In this document: in pieces, positions 35,330-47,285 of the stretch | Layout: every line of letters begins with the position of its first letter | Position numbering within the stretch: the stretch's first letter is position 1 | Source: Sipunculus nudus | Lineage: Eukaryota; Annelida; Sipuncula; Golfingiida; Sipunculidae | Reading direction: 5' to 3' | Assembly: GCA_026874595.1 (NCBI GenBank) | Contig: CM049316.1 | Coordinates: forward strand, 44,779,695 to 44,843,694 | DNA length: 64,000 nt | Notes under the pieces: model-generated | Told to the model about the DNA's origin: nothing | Seen by the model: only the letters and a program-made list of their open reading frames with translations | The model's database searches: none | Translations under genes and position numbers: made by a program

Positions 35330-35826
35330 TATATATATATTACCATGATATATACATATGATGGTATTGTCGCATATAATTTGAACAAACTGATTGTGAA
35401 AAACACGCGAGTTAATCAACACAATGACTTTATGATCGACAAGGGGAATCAGAAGGCATTTTTTATTTAAATTTTAAAAAATGCAATACCGAGATACACG
35501 ACTTGTATAAACACTTCTTATCTCCTTTCATGTTTATGTTACATATCGCACATATGTGTTATATATACACGTTTATGCATGTTTAACCATGTTTTCTCAG
35601 AGTTGTTGATTTTAATATGTGTTTTGATAATTTTGTGTTTTATAATAAATTTTTTCCCTTGCATATACCTTTTTGCTATTTGTATCATTCCCATTCCTTC
35701 AATTTACCTTCCTATTTACGGTACTTTACCTCTTACCGTAATCTGCAGATTACGTATTACCGTTTTTCTACGGTATACTATACCGGCAGCGACGGATGCA
35801 TTTAAACTACCGTAAACTTACGGCGC
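34311..35826. mobile_element. Possible foldback-type element bounded by ACGGTA/TACCGT palindromes
   Basis: Dense inverted ACGGTA/TACCGT motifs occur at 34316-34405 and again at 35718-35822, the latter with the perfect palindrome GTAATCTGCAGATTAC. Both clusters share TACCGTTTTTCT followed by ACGGTA. Between them lie AT-rich sequence and a long AT microsatellite (35289-35341). Whether the two clusters are the ends of one element is inferred. Confidence 0.3.
35289..35341. repeat. (AT)n microsatellite
   Basis: Uninterrupted AT dinucleotides with short AATTA breaks. Confidence 0.95.
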
Positions 35827-37948
35827 ATATCTAAGTGTGTTCCGTTGCTCCTTGGAAACAATGTCAATGTCTAGTGCCTTCATGACTCTGTTACAGACAT
35901 CCTTGTAACGTATTTGTAGGCGGCCGATGGTTCTCCTCCGATCGAGATAGGGAGCCTTTCATAAATATTCATTAGTATGAAAAAAATAGACTTGCATGCG
36001 CGTTACAATTGATCCTAAATATGTTTTTCTGTTTATGTTCCCTTTTATCAGAATAAATTATCAGCTGAAGGATGCGACGTTATGAAGAGCAGAGAATTTA
36101 ATTGTTTTTTTAGTGTGATTTTTACACAAGTTTTGCAGTAGTCAAATAAAGCATAATTTGCATATTATGCCATGCCATAAAACTGTCCACGAAGGAACAA
36201 TATTTCAGTTTTTTTATCTGTTCCTCAGTTGAGATGTTATTGACGGTTTGCCAGAAATATCACTCCAAGTCCCAGTTGGGAGATTTTCTTCTACTGCTAT
36301 GTATGTATGTACAGCCTCCTGTTGGCATATGACACAGCTAGTTGTGCATCTTTTGATAACATATGTAATAACTGCTTGAGAGAAACTGACGATCGAGTGT
36401 TCAATAGTCAAACCAGAGCGTGCGCATATTACGTCCGATGAATCAAATGAAGTTGTCCGTCGGCACTGATGTGACTCAAGTAATTAGTCCGTTATGTTAC
36501 TCTACATGTGGCTCTCTTCGGACTAACTTGCCTAATGAAGCCAGTCTGCATGAACCTTGGTAGTATAATTACTGTACAGTACAGTTTTTTTATTATTATT
36601 ATAGTGACGTGCAACATACATGGCTCGTAGAGTGGTTTGTGTTTCTACCCTGTGCACAGAAGTACGTCTGCTAAAGGTAATTGTTGTTGAGCCGGATTAC
36701 TGTCGGGCAAGGTTTGTACTGCCGTGCTGGTCTATTATTACGTAATATAAGTACACGCATGTGCATTAATTCACTTAGCCACATATTGCAGCCCCTCTCC
36801 GCCCGCTTCCCTCTCAATCAGTGTTACGTAACTGAGCTGAGTTGCCCACATTACCCGAACATGTGTTACCGGTCATGGAAAGGTCATTGGGCCGGCTGTT
36901 AACATTATCCCTTATAGCCTACCATTCTCCGCCATTCCTGACTTCTGCCAAGTCCGTGAAGCATTTGATTTGAACGTACCATGTTTGCTTTTCAATAGCA
37001 AAGGTGAGGCGAGCTTACCATTTTTAACCAAATAATCATTGTAGTACGACTGTTTTGATATTTCAAGACACATTTTGAAGATCCCGTATTTTAACGAAAA
37101 TATATTTCAAAGCATTGGTATTTGCCCTTGTAAACTTTCTTATTTGCTCAAGGCTACTGGACAGCCCTTGATGTGTGTTTACGTGTCTCTTTACACGATA
37201 CTTCAAAATTTCTCGGTGAATTTCAATTATTTATGTGGAAGGGCGTATAGGCAATGCATGGTTCGTGTGACAATTTTGAACCGTTTCTATGTCTACGATC
37301 GATTAAATATAAGGCAATCTCTAGATACAGATCCAGTTATAACGCGTTTGTATTTTGCCCCCCCCCCCCCCCCCCCCGCCGTTACCGAAGGCTGCCTCTT
37401 TACACAGTTACGCTTGTACTAAATGACATTATTTGTTTGTGCGCTATCAATCCGCTATGGTCTCATTCGAGCAGACGGTATAACAAACCAAAGTTGATCG
37501 CGTTTTTATCAAGCGCCACGTGCACCTTAATTTGCAATGATCCAGTCCCGTTGATTTGCTGGAAGTCACCTGACAGGTTACGCGATCTTTAATTACATTG
37601 GGACCTACAGTTATCCGGTCAATTTCCTCTTGGGTCAGTCAGTGTACAACCACTTTCTTGCTTATGTCAATGGGTTTTTAAAGTTAAGGGTCAGCTGAAA
37701 AACAATCCAGTGGTGTTACTCTCGTTCTACCGCAAGGCGGCGCACCGATCAACCTACCGAGTAAACAAATAGCACGTGGTGAACGAGCAGAGGAGCGACT
37801 GTAAGAGAGTTTCCGATGCTGATTCTCAGACCCTCCAACATCCAGTACATTGTAAATTGGGTCACAAGCTTGCCATTATGATGAACTAGGCATTGCGGAC
37901 CCCTAAATTTGGACATTTTGGGTACCAGACAATACAAGTTGGCCTGGT
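35827..37948. other. No supported gene; 20-base C-run
   Basis: Several ORFs of 60-115 codons (for example 37075-37592) cross a C-run at 37358-37377 and show no domain, signal peptide or paralogue in the window. Treated as non-coding. Confidence 0.4.
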
Positions 37949-38852
37949 TAGCTCAGCTGACTGCAAGTCATCTGTACTATAGCGATCACTCTTCGCCCGT
38001 CATCCTTCCGTCTAGCTGTCTGTCCGTCCGCCCGTTAACAAATCGGACACAAATTGTAAATGTTGAAGCTAGATTCTTCTAACTTGAAATCCTTGGAAAT
38101 ACGTGAAAAATCTCCTCGAAAACCTGAAATTAGGTCTCTGTTACCCATATTCTCCGAGCTTTCGAGTTCGTAAGTACCCCACAGAATAATTTAAAAAAAA
38201 AGATACAAAATCTCCAGTATCACAATAATTGATGCGTTGTTTTGCAAGATGCATGCATATTGATCATGGAGTGTTTCATCAGTTCCTGCATGCAGACTAG
38301 TGGCGCAATCTTTATTTTTTTTCAATTATTTTTCGCATTTTTTCTCTATATGTGAGACCTTCAAATGAAGCAGTCCTGCTGTTCATAGGGCACAAACTAA
38401 CAGACCTAGATTCTTCTATAACTGTACATCCATGGGGGTCTTAGGCAAATCTCCTTGTAAACCTGAAATTTGTTCATAGTGACCTTTATTTCGGCAAGCT
38501 ATGTAAAAGAACATGATTTGAGCATCTCACATGAAAGAATGGCATGATTGGTTACAGCTGAACCTAGAAACTTTTAATTTGATTAAGATCCAGGGAGTTT
38601 TCCATAAAAATTTTTGGAAACCTGAAATGTCTCGTTGATCTATATTCTGCAATCTGTGTGAAAGAACATGATTTTGAACCTCTTTTTTCAGATGTGCACA
38701 AATTGTAGCAGCTAAATGTAGAATAAGGTCCCTGTACTCTTTATCTAAGGTCTATTGGCAAAATGCATGATTTTAGCACTCTGGGAGTCATGTTACCCAT
38801 TGTTCAAAGACCCTTTAATTCAGCTGAGCGTCATGGCTCAGGGGCCACTTTT
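37949..38852 (-). mobile_element. H1-family element, compact 0.9-kb copy with both ends, inverted
   Basis: The 3' hairpin on the left (37952-37976, CTCAGCTGAC arm intact, second arm worn) is followed by GTCTGTCCGTCCGCCCG and CGGACACAAATTGTAAA. The right end, CAGCTGAGCGTCATGGCTCA then GGCCACTT (about 38821-38850), is the inverse of the family's 5' end. The core has several degenerate 155-bp-type units (GAAATTAGGTC, CATGATTTGAGCA). It lies 440 bp upstream of the second GPCR's start codon. Confidence 0.7.
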
Positions 38853-39002
38853 TTACTTATCATCAAAAAAAAAAATCTCACTAGTCTTGTTTATTATTTT
38901 TTTCCATTTCAAAGTAAAATCAATGAAATAGAAACCGATAAAATTGAAAACCAAACGATTAACTCCAAAAATTATTATGTACCCGTATTTTCATAATTTC
39001 AG

Positions 39003-39289
39003 GAAGAAGACGCAACAAACTGACTTGATCGAAAAACCAACATCGCATACGTCATCTAATGAAATTGTGTGGACAGTGATTTCCGTGGTTCACACCCTTG
39101 CGGAGGAAAAGTGAACCAAAGCTACTCGGACCTTGTCATAAGAAAGACCAGTCGAATTCTCTGTTCTATTATATTACATTAAAACATAAATATAAATGTA
39201 GCTACAAAGTCAAACATTGGAAAGATTTCCACAAAGGTTCATATACAGTGAAGTATTTTTTTCCATATAAGAAATACCAAAAATTCAAG
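39003..39289 (+). other. Probable 5' UTR exon segment of GPCR 2
   Basis: After a T-rich tract and AG at 39001-39002, the sequence GAAGAAGACG...TTGATCGAAAA matches the start of the corresponding segment before GPCR 1 (GTAGAAGACTGGATCGAAAA at 24293). The frame is open upstream of the ATG but contains none, so it is taken as UTR. Confidence 0.4.
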
Positions 39290-40357
39290 ATGAGTCTGGT
39301 AGCTGATGAAGTCACAATAGTGTCCAACACCACAAACTACAATCAGAGCTTAGCAGAGGCACACAACGGCACCAAGCAGAACTATTTTTACTTTGAACTT
39401 GGAATGAATATATATAAGCATTTCTCAATAGCGGCCGTTATCTTTGGGTGTACTGGAAATATTTTCGCTGTGCTAGTTATGCTCTACTCAAAGAAAACAA
39501 GGTCAAGTGTCCCTGGACTGCTTATAATATTTTTAACACTATCAGACACGCTTTATTTAATCACAGTCTACTCGCTGACATTCGCTACTGATTTTATTGA
39601 GTGCAGGATACTGAACATTTTTACTGGAGCTTCTAGTTTATTATCCGGGTTACTGGTGTTATACATCTGCATTAGCCGGTACATCGTCGTTGCTTTCCCA
39701 CTGCGTTCCAGGTGGATTTTGAAATATCGAAATACTGTTTTTATGATTCTTCTCTTTATCTTTCTCAGTCTCGGCATAATGGCGCCTATATCAAGCATCG
39801 TTGAATATAGAGGGAAAATGTGTGTCGTACCAGACATGTATATAAATGTATACTTGTATTTTATCATCACTGTGAACACCGCAATTTTGGACTTTTTGAT
39901 AAGTGGGATAATTACAGTTTTTTCTGTCCTGACTATCAGGGCTCTCAATCGCTCCTCACGGGGATTTGCAATCGAGGCTATGTCTTCGACACAACACAGC
40001 AGACGAAAAAGCGAAGACAGGCACGTGACACGGTTTTTGCTTCTGATTGGTCTGTTTTATGTGGCTACTCACGTGCCCTATGGGATTGGTTACGTTGTCT
40101 ACGCCACCAACCAGTCATACTTGATATCTTTTATCATGATCATCACTAAATGTTGGTACATGTTGGCCTACTCGGCGGACTTAGTGTTGTACTGCGCCGG
40201 GAGCGGCTCCTTTCGGAGCAAAGCTCTTCGATTTATCACGTGTTGGATGCGATGCACTAAAAAGAACAGCACTGGGAAAAGTAGCGGGCAGGCTGTGAGC
40301 AGACACATGAGCAGCGTTCCCGAACAAAGTGAGCAGCATTTGAATACTCATATGTAA
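39290..40357 (+). CDS. Rhodopsin-class (class A) GPCR, paralogue 2
   Basis: 355 residues from the first in-frame ATG (39290). It is strongly similar to the receptor at 24597-25679 over its whole length, including the identical end EQSEQ-x-LNTHM. Residues counted from this Met: NTT, NQS and NGT sites in the first 30; GN of TM1 at 56-57; LTLSD of TM2 at 82-86. Cys105 (TM3) pairs with the Cys in MCVVP at 178. SRY (129-131) replaces DRY, ATHVPY (TM6) stands in for CWxP, and DLVLY (TM7) replaces NPxxY. The third loop contains SRRKSEDRHVTR, nearly the same as in paralogue 1, suggesting the same G-protein coupling. The ligand is unknown. The CDS is intronless. The pair most likely arose by local duplication followed by insertion of repeats between the copies. 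Confidence 0.92.
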   Translation: MSLVADEVTIVSNTTNYNQSLAEAHNGTKQNYFYFELGMNIYKHFSIAAVIFGCTGNIFAVLVMLYSKKTRSSVPGLLIIFLTLSDTLYLITVYSLTFATDFIECRILNIFTGASSLLSGLLVLYICISRYIVVAFPLRSRWILKYRNTVFMILLFIFLSLGIMAPISSIVEYRGKMCVVPDMYINVYLYFIITVNTAILDFLISGIITVFSVLTIRALNRSSRGFAIEAMSSTQHSRRKSEDRHVTRFLLLIGLFYVATHVPYGIGYVVYATNQSYLISFIMIITKCWYMLAYSADLVLYCAGSGSFRSKALRFITCWMRCTKKNSTGKSSGQAVSRHMSSVPEQSEQHLNTHM

Positions 40358-42884
40358 TGCCATATATACGTGTTTATGAACAAATGATCCTACATGCATG
40401 TACGGTAAACTCTGTCGTGACAAACACCCCGATAACTCGACCATCCGTCTAAAGAAACCATAATTGTGTCAACCTTTATATAGGTGGACATATTTGTTTT
40501 TCACTTTATTATTATATTTAATATTCTATCACTTTTTATATCATACCTAAAATGTACCTTATTATGGGCCAATCACTTTTCTCAATTTCATCGAACTTGA
40601 CCTATATTTTTCAAGGTCACATATCTCAGAAAGTGTGAATTTTTCAGATTTTCAATACCAATATACTCCTGAACTGCAAGAGGTGCAGAAAAATGTGTAA
40701 CGGTCCTCTTATAAAATAAATTCGTCCTTACAACGTCCTTTCTATGGCAACATTTGGAATTCCCTTATGCGGAATGATATGAGAAAGCAATGACTGGAGA
40801 CTCAGCAATTTTCAGTTATGTCACGTTTCCACGGAAAATAACAAAATTTAGAAAGTTGAAACTTAACTGTTATGTGCCATTTACAATCTAGGAGCCAAAT
40901 GGCAAAATTGGTAGCGAAAACTTCAATAATTTTTTAATAATATGCAAATTACGAAAGGTCTTATGCGGATTGATATGATATATCAATTATTTAAGACTTA
41001 GCAATTTTCAGTAAGCTCACGTTTCCACATAAACCATTTAATTTAGAAAGTTGAAACTTTAACAGTTATGTGCCATTTGCAATGTAGGAGCGAAATGGCA
41101 AATTTGGTAGGGAAAACTTCAATGAATTTTTCATAATGTGCAAATAACGAAAAGGTCACCATCAATTTCGTCTCATTTGTCAAAACTCACAATTTGAAAG
41201 AAGGAAAACTCAAGTTAGGGCAAAATGTCAAGGTCACAGACGAGATCAAAGGTAAATTCTCATTAACCGCAGTGTTTATTAGTTAACAAGGATACTTCGC
41301 TTTATTAACTTCAATCGGCATTTTATCGACAGCAACCTCTAGGATCCGTCACTTCCAGTTATTTCCCTTTGGTATTCATTTCCTCTTAAGCTCATGGACG
41401 CAGAACTGTACGTATAACTCTGGAATAGGACGTCTTTTATACTTAGAAGTGCAGTGCGAATTTTGGTATTGATGTCTTAAGGACCTTTTTAATAATAAGC
41501 ATATTACGAAACATTTTTTTTTCAGCTCATATGCGAAAACAAAAAAAAAAAAAACGATCAGATTTCATATCTAGTTTCATAACTATAGTTTCTTTCCAAA
41601 CTATTAGAGAATCAGGTGGAAATCCGTGACTGTCGTAAGACAGACACAAGAAGACTGGTTTATTTTATTTTTCATTTATACATATATATACATATATATA
41701 TGTATATTTGTTTGTTTTTGTTTGTATGTACGAGTGCTCGAAAAGGACAAATTATAATTAAAGTTTAGACATCTGCCTTTTGTATCTTTTTTCATAATAA
41801 AAGGTTGTATTTCTGAGCTGCTAAAACGTTTGCCTTACAACTTTGAGAATATAATCAGAGTGACCTCATTTTTGGGTCTTCTGGCAGAACAGAACATGTA
41901 TGTTTTGGACTAATTGTATCTAAAAAAAAAGAGGATTTGTGCTTGGTTAAAGGGAGGACAGGCGGCTATAATCTGCCATTTTGAAAAGATACTAGTTAAA
42001 ATGGTTATAGTTGTTAGTAACGCCTCCAGTGTTGTGCATTTGTTAAAGACTACTTCTGGACCAATGAGCGATCAGAGGTTCAGGACAATCACTGGAGCCG
42101 TTTCGTTTGTGCCCTAGAGACAATATTAGGTGTTTACTTCTAGAGTACTCAACGTTTTGTCTTTGCCACATAACAGGATGTATGTCACTTCGTTTAAGGT
42201 TCTTTGGTGATTAAATTAAGACCTGTCTTAATACGAAGGTTAAACCTTTTGTGTCTTATTGTTAGAAATAATGTTAAAGGGTTGTACGAAGGCTGGATTA
42301 AGTTATTATCAGACACTGTAGTTATACTGGGTTATACGCGAGCGTTGTAAAGCAGTCAAAGTCAATCATTAACATTAAGCCTACTAATGTGCAGGACAAT
42401 CCACCTGGCCGTTTCCGAAAAGTCTAGCAGTTTGCACATATTCGTTAGCAAACATTCTGAACGTCTGAGGTGTTTAGCCCGTAACTGGGAGAATACAAAA
42501 TAAATTTATGCCGAGTCTCAAAGGTGTAGATAAGCACACAAGAGATGAGATACAAAGATACATATTAGTTTAGTTAGCTGTTTCATAATTATCAGGGAAT
42601 AAATAAGGTGCAGCTTAATATTGCAGGACAGCACAACGGAAAGTGGGCCACAGCTATATTACTTGGGTAATTCAAAGTCAATATAAAATTTAACCAAATC
42701 GAAGGATTTTTTTTCCACTCACAAGTTCCATACTGTCTGACATATATGTGGCTGGGCACCGCCCATTTCTCCAAGATCAAGCAATATATACAGGCTTATT
42801 TATTTTAAATAGATTCTACAGCTAGATATAATGACTAATGCAGATCACTTCATTGGTCGGGGGGTGGGGCTCGCTAGTATGTAG
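40358..42884. other. 3' flank of GPCR 2 and non-coding sequence with a 197-bp tandem pair
   Basis: A tandem duplication (about 40770-41165, period about 197) shares TTATGCGGA(A/T)TGATATGA, AGCAATTTTCAGT and GTTATGTGCCATTT. The rest is AT-rich and unassigned. No coding frame is supported. Confidence 0.5.
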
Positions 42885-43012
42885 GGGTGTCGGAAACGGG
42901 AGAAAAGCATAGACCATTGACGAGAAAATATAACCCACTCCTATAGCCACGCCGGAGACAGAACCCGGGCCTCGAGCGGTATGCGCGTTTTACCACTCGA
43001 CTGTCTAGGTCG
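42885..43012 (-). mobile_element. tRNA-derived SINE, copy 3 (diverged)
   Basis: On the minus strand, GACAGTCGAGTGGTAAAACG and CCCGGGTTC...CTCCGGCGTGGCTAT correspond to the A- and B-box regions of the 27757 copy. The B box is altered (GGTTCTGTC). Confidence 0.65.
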
Positions 43013-43668
43013 GTTCAAGCAGAAGTGTTTTGAAAAGTTGCATGGGTGTCTTGGAAATTGCCAGGAAATTTGCAAAATGTCAGAAACATTCGCAAATTGA
43101 GTGCAATTTTGAAAATTGACAGCAATTTTGCAAAAGTGAAACCTCCAAATTGTTTAACAACTTTGCAACTTTGAAAGCAACTCTGCAATATGGTAATAGA
43201 GTACACCCAGGCCGTCACACACGCCCGTTTTAGGATAGTAATGTAGATATTATCATCTAGTTTGATATAAGTCCACTTAAACATGAATTAGTGTTACCGG
43301 GTGCTAAAATATAGCGTACCTTTTAATTTTCATTTTTTATTTTTAAAATGTTACAAAATCATGTAAAAGTAAGCGGAAAATTCATAAATATGTATACCAT
43401 CAGAAAGATCACTACACCAGGTTTAAAATAACGTATACTTTATGGGGTCTAATATGAATATAAACAACTTTTGGAGTTATTTTAGATGTAGAAGTTTTTG
43501 ACGATATACATTAGTTTAAATATCCTTACGCCTTTCCGATTTGTGCCCGGTTGATGTTTCACTAAGAATGCAAGTACATTCATAAAACCGGAAAGATTAC
43601 AGGTGGTCACCAGTTTTCATGCAGCATCAGCAATTGAATTTTTAATTTCTTCATGATCAATTGGGGTT
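43013..43668. other. No recognised feature
   Basis: A patch with repeated TTGCAA/TTTGCAAA words (43040-43190) looks like simple diverged repeats. No gene. Confidence 0.45.
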
Positions 43669-44904
43669 AACAAGTGAACCATGGGTCATGACGCTCAGCC
43701 GACTGACATGTTGACAATATGTCCTTGCACAGGCAACTAATATGGATAATGTATGTGGCATCATAGTTCATGCATATAAGCTCAAGTTTATCAAGACCCA
43801 TAAGCACAGCCAATTTGATGAAAATCAATCCAGCCATTAGTGAGGAATCTGGCAATTTGTGTGTATTTTGCATTTTTTCTTGGGTGCTCAAATATGGACT
43901 AACGCAGAGAATATAGGTCACAGTGACCTTATTTCAGGTTTCCAAGGAGAACTTTTGAGGAACTCTCAGGATGTTGAGTAAGAAGATTCTAGGTTCCATG
44001 GTAATGCTTTGTCATCAAATTTACAATTATTCTGGGGGGGGGGGGGGGGTGCTTATAAGTCCCATAGCTTGGAGAATATGGGTAACAGAGACCTAATTTC
44101 AGGTTTCCAAGAAGACTTTTCATAGATCCTCCCTGGATGTCAATTTAAATGATTCTAAGTACAGTGATTATTATTTGTGCCCTGTTAACAGACAACTGCA
44201 TCTTTAAAGGATTCATGGGTATAGAAAAAAAATCCTTAACAATTTTTTTAAAAATCCAGGTGGCCCTACAAGTCCGTAGGAAACGATGAAACACCCCAGG
44301 ATCAAAATGCATGGAAAGAATGATGGTGATCAATGCATTAGTTGTTCAGATAATTGAGCTTTTGTATCAAATTCTCAATTTTTTGGCCGCTAATTCTAAG
44401 CCCCATAGCTTCGCGGATATGGGTAACAGAGACCTAGTTTCTGTTTTTTGTGGAGACTTTCATGATCCTCCCTTGAAGTCAAGTTGGAAGATTCCAGGGC
44501 CAGTGATTACTATCTGTGCCCTGTTAACAGACAACCACACTATTAAAGGTCTCAAAAATTGAGGAAAAAATCAATAAAAAAATATTTTAAAAAATTCCAG
44601 ATGGCGCCACTAGTCTGCAGGAACTGATGAAACACTCCATGATCAATATGCATGCAAAGAATCATGGTGATCAATGCATTAGTTGTTCAGATATCTGAGC
44701 TTTTGTATTAAATTTTGCATTATTCTGGGGGGGGGGGGGGGTACTTAGGAGCACCATAGCTCGGAGGAAATCGGTAACAGAGACTTAATTTCGGTTTCCT
44801 GGGAGACTTTTCACGGAACTTGAAGGATGTCAAGTTGAACGATTCTAGGTTCAGTGATAATGATTTGTGCCCTGTTAACAGATGACCACATTCTTTAAAG
44901 TCTA
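43669..44904 (+). mobile_element. H1-family element with about 335-bp tandem core, no 3' hairpin
   Basis: The 5' end is CAAGTGAACCATGGGTCATGACGCTCAGC. The interior repeats a unit with TATTCTGGGG(G)n, CCCATAGCT...GGATATGGGTAACAGAGACCTAATTTC and TTTGTGCCCTGTTAACAGA. The G-run at the same point has grown to 16 (44034-44049) and 15 (44727-44741) bases. The element stops at the next H1 5' end without a terminal hairpin. Confidence 0.6.
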
Positions 44905-45090
44905 AACAAGTGACCCATGGGTCATGACGCTCAGCTGATTGGGAAAAGATTCGCAAAAGGAAATTTTATCATCTGAATGGTAGTATATACCCATTCAAAT
45001 GAAGCCATCAAACATATTAAATCTACAGGCCAAGATTGTGTCTGTATTTATATATCTCAAAAATAGAGAAAAAATACATAAACTTTAAAA
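44905..45090 (+). mobile_element. H1-family 5' fragment
   Basis: AAGTGACCCATGGGTCATGACGCTCAGCTGATTGG opens a sequence nearly the same as the first about 190 bp of the element at 56670. It is cut off where another H1 element begins. Confidence 0.6.
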
Positions 45091-46668
45091 ACAAGGGACC
45101 AATGGGTCACATCGCTCAGCTGAATTTTGAAAAATATTAATAACTGCAAAATATTTTTATTTCTTTTGGTTTTTCATGTATATTATCATTAGAAAAGCTA
45201 TGAGAAAATGGCCCTGCTAAAATGAAACTCTGTAAATTATAGAAAAATGGACATAAGCTAAACCATTTAGTGATGCACCAAGGGAACAAATAGGCCTACG
45301 GTAAGTGTTATATAAAAGTAACATTTCATAAACAAATAATGTGTGAAGGTTATTAAGTTTTCAAACTTTAATATATGGCCATATGAGTTAAAAATTAATC
45401 CAACAAAGTTTGACCAATATTCCTAATTTTAAAACTAAGTTAACAGTGTTATTCACACCTAGGCCCTGCCAACTTTAAGAGATATGAATGAAATGCTATA
45501 AAGTATTTATATCTTCTTAAATCTTGTCAGTTAGCACTTACATTAGATCCTAATATTTTATCACATTTGAATATTAGGATTAAATTCCTGATTTTTTTTC
45601 TTTAAAACAATCAAAATTGTCCAAGTCTCATCAAAAAGAATTTATTTAACATTAAAATTATAAGATTCATCTTGTTTATTAGTCCTGTGTATTGAAGGGG
45701 TGGGTGGTGGGAGGGGTATCCGTTGTTACTGCTCGTTGCTGAAAAAAATGTTAATTTTAAGATTCATCTAGTTCATAGTACAGGTCTGTCAACAGAATGG
45801 GGGTGGGGTTGGGGGGGGGGGGGGAGCGGGGGTTGCCAGAGAAAAAGGCTCCCTGTGGTATGGTATTAACTACAGACAGCCTGATCAAGCTCAACTCAGT
45901 GGAGAGAGCTGCACTGAATGACCTACAGTCACCAAAGTGGACTGCTTGACAATGTAAGGGAATACAACAAGAGCCTCCAAAAAAATTCAATAACTAGCCT
46001 AATTTTGCAGCTTTTATTTTCAAATTTCAGATTTAAACAGATAAAATCAGAAAAAAACGTGCCGTGGCCAAAGTTGGTCAAAATTTAAGGTACCAATTTA
46101 TATTTTTGCCAATATTTAAAAATATTTAACAGATTTTGATCTAATTTTTGGTATACAATTAAATTTTGATTAATTAAAGTTGTATTACTGAAAAAATGTC
46201 CCTACCTTTAACACTTTTGGTCTCAAGTGACCAAATATCTTTCCTGATTTTTTTTACAAAGTCTATTATGTTTGGGCCCATAACTTTTTTTAAATTAAAT
46301 AATACTGACTTAATTTCTGGCATGTACATAGGAACTATACCGAGGAATATTTATGGTAAATATGAAGAAAACCAGATGAGTGGTTTTGATATTAGGCAGT
46401 CCTGAAGTGTGAAAATAGATTTCTAATAAAAATTGAGGTTTTTCCTTAATATCTCGAAGGAACGAAGTCCTATTGACCCAATTTTCGGCATGGTAGGAGA
46501 TTTTGGGGACATCTAACTGTATGCCGAATTTCAGATTCGTAGGTCTAATGGTGTCGAAACGTGCCAGTCTTACGGACGGACATCCGGACTGACGGACAGA
46601 CAGACGGACGGATGACGGACAATTGACCACGACTATAGCTCAGATGACTTATAGTCAGCTGAGCTAAA
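45091..46668 (+). mobile_element. H1-family element, 1.6 kb, with both ends
   Basis: 5' end ACAAGGGACCAATGGGTCAC then GCTCAGCTGA. The 3' end has a GGAC/AGAC run (46572-46618) and a hairpin (46639-46663) followed by GAGCTAAAA. Its last about 615 bp (from 46053) match the second 680-bp unit of the 10640-13291 copy closely. G-runs lie at 45811-45824. No gene. Confidence 0.7.
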
Positions 46669-47285
46669 ACAAGGGACCCATGGGTCACATCGCTCAGCTG
46701 TTATATATGATAAAAAAATATGATTTAGAAATGAGGCACATGCTTGTTTTGTGTGGAAATAAATAGAAGCTGTATTATGAGTTGAGGGTGTTTAGCTTAT
46801 GTATGATTTTGATAGTATCTTTGGAGACAGGGAAGAGGATTGATTTATTTTATTAACAAATGGGGTGCTATTGTCACACAGATTTTGACTTGGCCATATA
46901 ACTTATAAGCAGAACATATTATATAAGAGTTTAACTATTTATTAAAAATAATTACATATTGTCCCAAATATAATTTTTATTAAAAATAATGAGAATCGTA
47001 TGATTTTTAAAATAAAATACAACTGAAATGATTATTAAATAATATCAAAGAATATATTCATGAATACATTCATGAGTACATTTTGAAAGTATTTGCACAG
47101 GTATTCATATACTTTCATTTTTACCTGAATTCCCATACTTATGCAAGAAATTTTATGATGGAGTACATATTCATATTCGTATTCAAATACATTTGCAAAG
47201 TATTCGCACCATGTCTGGTATTTATTCAGTTTTCACCAAACAATGATGTTGAGAATCCAGAATATACAAAATTCACACATTTAAA
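46669..47285 (+). mobile_element. H1-family element, left part, split by the H3 insertion
   Basis: It starts directly at the end of the preceding element (CAAGGGACCCATGGGTCACATCGCTCAGCTG). It is co-linear with 10640-11265 up to CACA(C/A)ATTTAAA, where H3 begins. The continuation is at 54220. Confidence 0.8.

Noticed and set aside
37075-37592. Overlapping ORFs of 112-115 codons
   Set aside because: They cross a 20-base C-run in two frames, which yields proline runs, and lack any protein-like pattern.
40181-40444. Minus-strand ORF at the end of GPCR 2 as a separate gene
   Set aside because: It overlaps the conserved receptor tail and its 3' UTR and has no independent support.
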